This document shows, in pieces, positions 33,462-34,993 of a DNA stretch of 34,993 nucleotides. A program made the position numbers and the translations under genes. The first letter of the stretch is position 1. The number at the start of each line of letters is the position of its first letter. The notes below the pieces were generated by a model. The model searched no databases. It was given only the letters and a program-made list of their open reading frames with translations, and was not told the DNA's origin. The DNA is from Mangrovicoccus algicola (GTDB lineage Bacteria; Pseudomonadota; Alphaproteobacteria; Rhodobacterales; Rhodobacteraceae), in assembly GCF_014903745.1 (NCBI RefSeq), contig NZ_JACVXA010000052.1, forward strand, positions 1 to 34,993, in the 5' to 3' direction.

Positions 33462-34841
33462 ATGAACCAGATCCCGAATTCCCTGCACGCCTCCGACATC
33501 GCCCATTCGATCCACCCCTATACCAATGCCCGCGCCCATGAGGCGCAGGGCCCGCTGATCATCACCCGCGGCGACGGCGTGCGGGTCTATGACAGCGAGG
33601 GCAAGGAATACATCGAGGGGCTGGCCGGGCTGTGGTCCGTGGCCGTCGGCTTCTCCGAGCCGCGGCTGCGCGACGCCGCCATCGCCCAGCTCGACGCCCT
33701 GCCCTATTACCATTCCTTCGCCCACAAGGCCAACGAACCGGCGATCCGCCTGGCCGAGAAACTGGCCGAGATCACCCCCGAGGGGCTCAACCGCGCCTTC
33801 TTCACCAATTCCGGATCCGAGGCGAACGACACCGTCATCAAGATGGTCTGGTTCCTCAACAACGCGCTGGGGCGGCCGCAGAAGAAGAAGTTCCTCGCCC
33901 GCACCAAGGGCTATCACGGGATCACCATCGCCTCCGGAAGCCTCACCGGCCTGCCGGCGAACCACAAGGATTTCGACCTGCCCGCGATCCCCGTCACCCA
34001 TCTGACCTGCCCGCATTTCTGGAAGTTCGGGGCCGAGGGCGAGACCGAGGCCGAATTCACCGCGCGGCTGCTGGAAGAGCTGGAACAGACGATCCTGGCC
34101 GAGGGGCCCGAAACCATCGCCGCCTTCATCGGCGAACCCTGCATGGGGGCGGGCGGCGTCATCACCCCGCCCGAAGGCTACTGGCCGGGCGTCGCCGCGA
34201 TCTGCGCGAAACACGACATCCTGCTGGTCTCCGACGAGGTCATCAACGGCTTCGGACGGCTCGGCACGCCCTTCGGCTGCCAGAAATACGGCTTCACCCC
34301 GGATATCATGGTCACCTCGAAACAGCTGACCTCCTCCTACATGCCGCTGGCCGCGATCATGGTGAACGACAAGGTCTATGACGCCATCGCCGACCACACG
34401 GCACGGCTGGGCACCTTCGGCCATGGCTACACGGCCTCGGGCCATCCGGTGGCCTGCGCGGTCGGGCTGGAGAACCTCAAGATCATCGAGGAACGCGACC
34501 TGATGGGCAATGCCGCGCGGCTGGAACCGGCCTTCCAGGCCGGGCTGCGGGCCTTCGCGGATCATCCCCTGGTCGGCGAGGTGCGCGGCACCGGGCTGAT
34601 CGGCGGGCTGGAACTGGCCGACAAGGCCACGAAACAGCCCATCGGCAAATCCGGCGCCCTCGCCGCGCGGGTGGCCAGGGCCGCGCAGGAGGCGGGGCTG
34701 ATCTGCCGCAATGTCTATGACACCGTCGCGCTCTGCCCGCCGCTGATCGTCACCGAGGAGGACATCGCCCAGATCTTCGCCCGGCTGGGCGCCGCCCTGG
34801 ACCAGGTGGCCGCCGAGGCGAAGGCCGAAGGGCTGCTCTGA
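33462..34841 (+). CDS. Class III PLP-dependent aminotransferase, SpuC-like (polyamine/omega-amino acid)
   Basis: 459 residues, the usual length of the putrescine-pyruvate aminotransferase group. An AGGAG element precedes the ATG. Fold-type I class III features are the substrate loop GLAGLWSVAVGFSE (53-66), the phosphate loop NSGSEAND (116-123), the YHG at 151-153, Asp258 (SDEVINGFGR) contacting the pyridine nitrogen, and the Schiff-base lysine Lys287 (VTSKQLTSSYMPLAA). It probably transfers an amino group from a diamine or omega-amino acid to pyruvate or a similar acceptor. Following an acetylpolyamine amidohydrolase in the same direction, it could act on the freed diamine. Substrate assignment is inference; beta-alanine-pyruvate transaminases look alike. 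Confidence 0.88.
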   Translation: MNQIPNSLHASDIAHSIHPYTNARAHEAQGPLIITRGDGVRVYDSEGKEYIEGLAGLWSVAVGFSEPRLRDAAIAQLDALPYYHSFAHKANEPAIRLAEKLAEITPEGLNRAFFTNSGSEANDTVIKMVWFLNNALGRPQKKKFLARTKGYHGITIASGSLTGLPANHKDFDLPAIPVTHLTCPHFWKFGAEGETEAEFTARLLEELEQTILAEGPETIAAFIGEPCMGAGGVITPPEGYWPGVAAICAKHDILLVSDEVINGFGRLGTPFGCQKYGFTPDIMVTSKQLTSSYMPLAAIMVNDKVYDAIADHTARLGTFGHGYTASGHPVACAVGLENLKIIEERDLMGNAARLEPAFQAGLRAFADHPLVGEVRGTGLIGGLELADKATKQPIGKSGALAARVARAAQEAGLICRNVYDTVALCPPLIVTEEDIAQIFARLGAALDQVAAEAKAEGLL

Positions 34842-34852
34842 CCCCGCCCGGG

Positions 34853-34875
34853 GCCGGGCCGCGCGGCGGCCCGGC
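34853..34875. terminator. Bidirectional hairpin between convergent genes
   Basis: GCCGGGCCGC at 34853-34862 and GCGGCCCGGC at 34866-34875 form a perfect 10-bp stem with a 3-nt loop, placed between the stops of two convergent genes (34841 and 34876). There is no clear U-tract, but the position and symmetry fit a shared transcription-end hairpin. Confidence 0.6.
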
Positions 34876-34993
34876 TCAGGGTCCGAAGGCCGCCCGCCAC
34901 TGGGCGATGAACTGCGCGCGGCGCTGCCGGTCCAGCGCCACCAGCAGCGCGGGCGACAGCGCGATGGGCCGCGCCGCGCTCTGCGCCAGCGCC
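34876..34993 (-). CDS. 3' end of an unidentified gene
   Basis: On the minus strand an open frame enters from the window edge and ends at the TGA at 34876-34878. The 38 visible residues include PIALSPALLVALDRQRRAQF followed by a tryptophan-containing end (QWRAAFGP). This looks like the helical C-terminus of a periplasmic binding protein of the iron/thiamine type, but this is only an impression and the piece is too short to assign. Coding use is supported by the frame staying open in very GC-rich DNA and by the shared hairpin after its stop. Confidence 0.45.
   Translation of the reverse strand, partial: ALAQSAARPIALSPALLVALDRQRRAQFIAQWRAAFGP

Overview
The window is very GC-rich with strong G/C third-position bias. 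Its gene content (a T6SS of the tssA-B-C-hcp-tagJ-E-F-G-clpV order with DUF6931-like and FHA genes, Dpp-type transport, an acetylpolyamine amidohydrolase) suggests an alphaproteobacterium, probably Rhodobacterales (Paracoccus/Roseobacter relatives). This is inferred from gene style; no rRNA, tRNA, CRISPR array or insertion sequence was seen.

Region 1 (1-14460, all minus strand) is most of a type VI secretion locus read right to left: tssA, tssB, tssC, hcp, tagJ, tssE, tssF, tssG, clpV, vgrG, a DUF6931-like gene, a PAAR gene and an FHA (TagH) gene that leaves the window. Sheath, tube, baseplate part, recycling ATPase and spike are present. The membrane-complex and TssK genes are not in the window and would be expected to the left. 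A class I SAM-dependent methyltransferase gene (14644-15810) is divergent from tssA.

Region 2 (about 15990-24620) is the most unusual part. A plus-strand trio encodes a very long GltB-like glutamate synthase large subunit (1825 aa, start TTG), a CysJ-type diflavin reductase and a divergent HemS/HmuS-like haem protein. There is no gltD beside gltB and no cysI beside cysJ. A minus-strand amidase C-terminal remnant lies at one side of the trio (15815-15980) and an amidase N-terminal remnant at the other (24610-24702), right after ghrA. The simplest reading is that an 8-9 kb segment carrying the trio replaced the core of an amidase gene that used to end the neighbouring catabolic operon.

Region 3 (24699-31474, minus strand) is that operon: class II aldolase, peptide-type substrate-binding protein, two permeases, a fused double ATPase and a GhrA-like 2-hydroxyacid dehydrogenase, mostly joined by 4-nt overlaps. 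Divergent from it is a plus-strand group (31595-34841): a GntR/FCD regulator, an acetylpolyamine amidohydrolase and a class III (SpuC-like) aminotransferase. Together they suggest import and breakdown of an N-acylated amine or peptide-like substrate under GntR control; the substrate itself is not shown by the sequence. A TGTCGAC-A-GTCGACA palindrome lies between the divergent units. The last bases hold the 3' end of an unidentified minus-strand gene.
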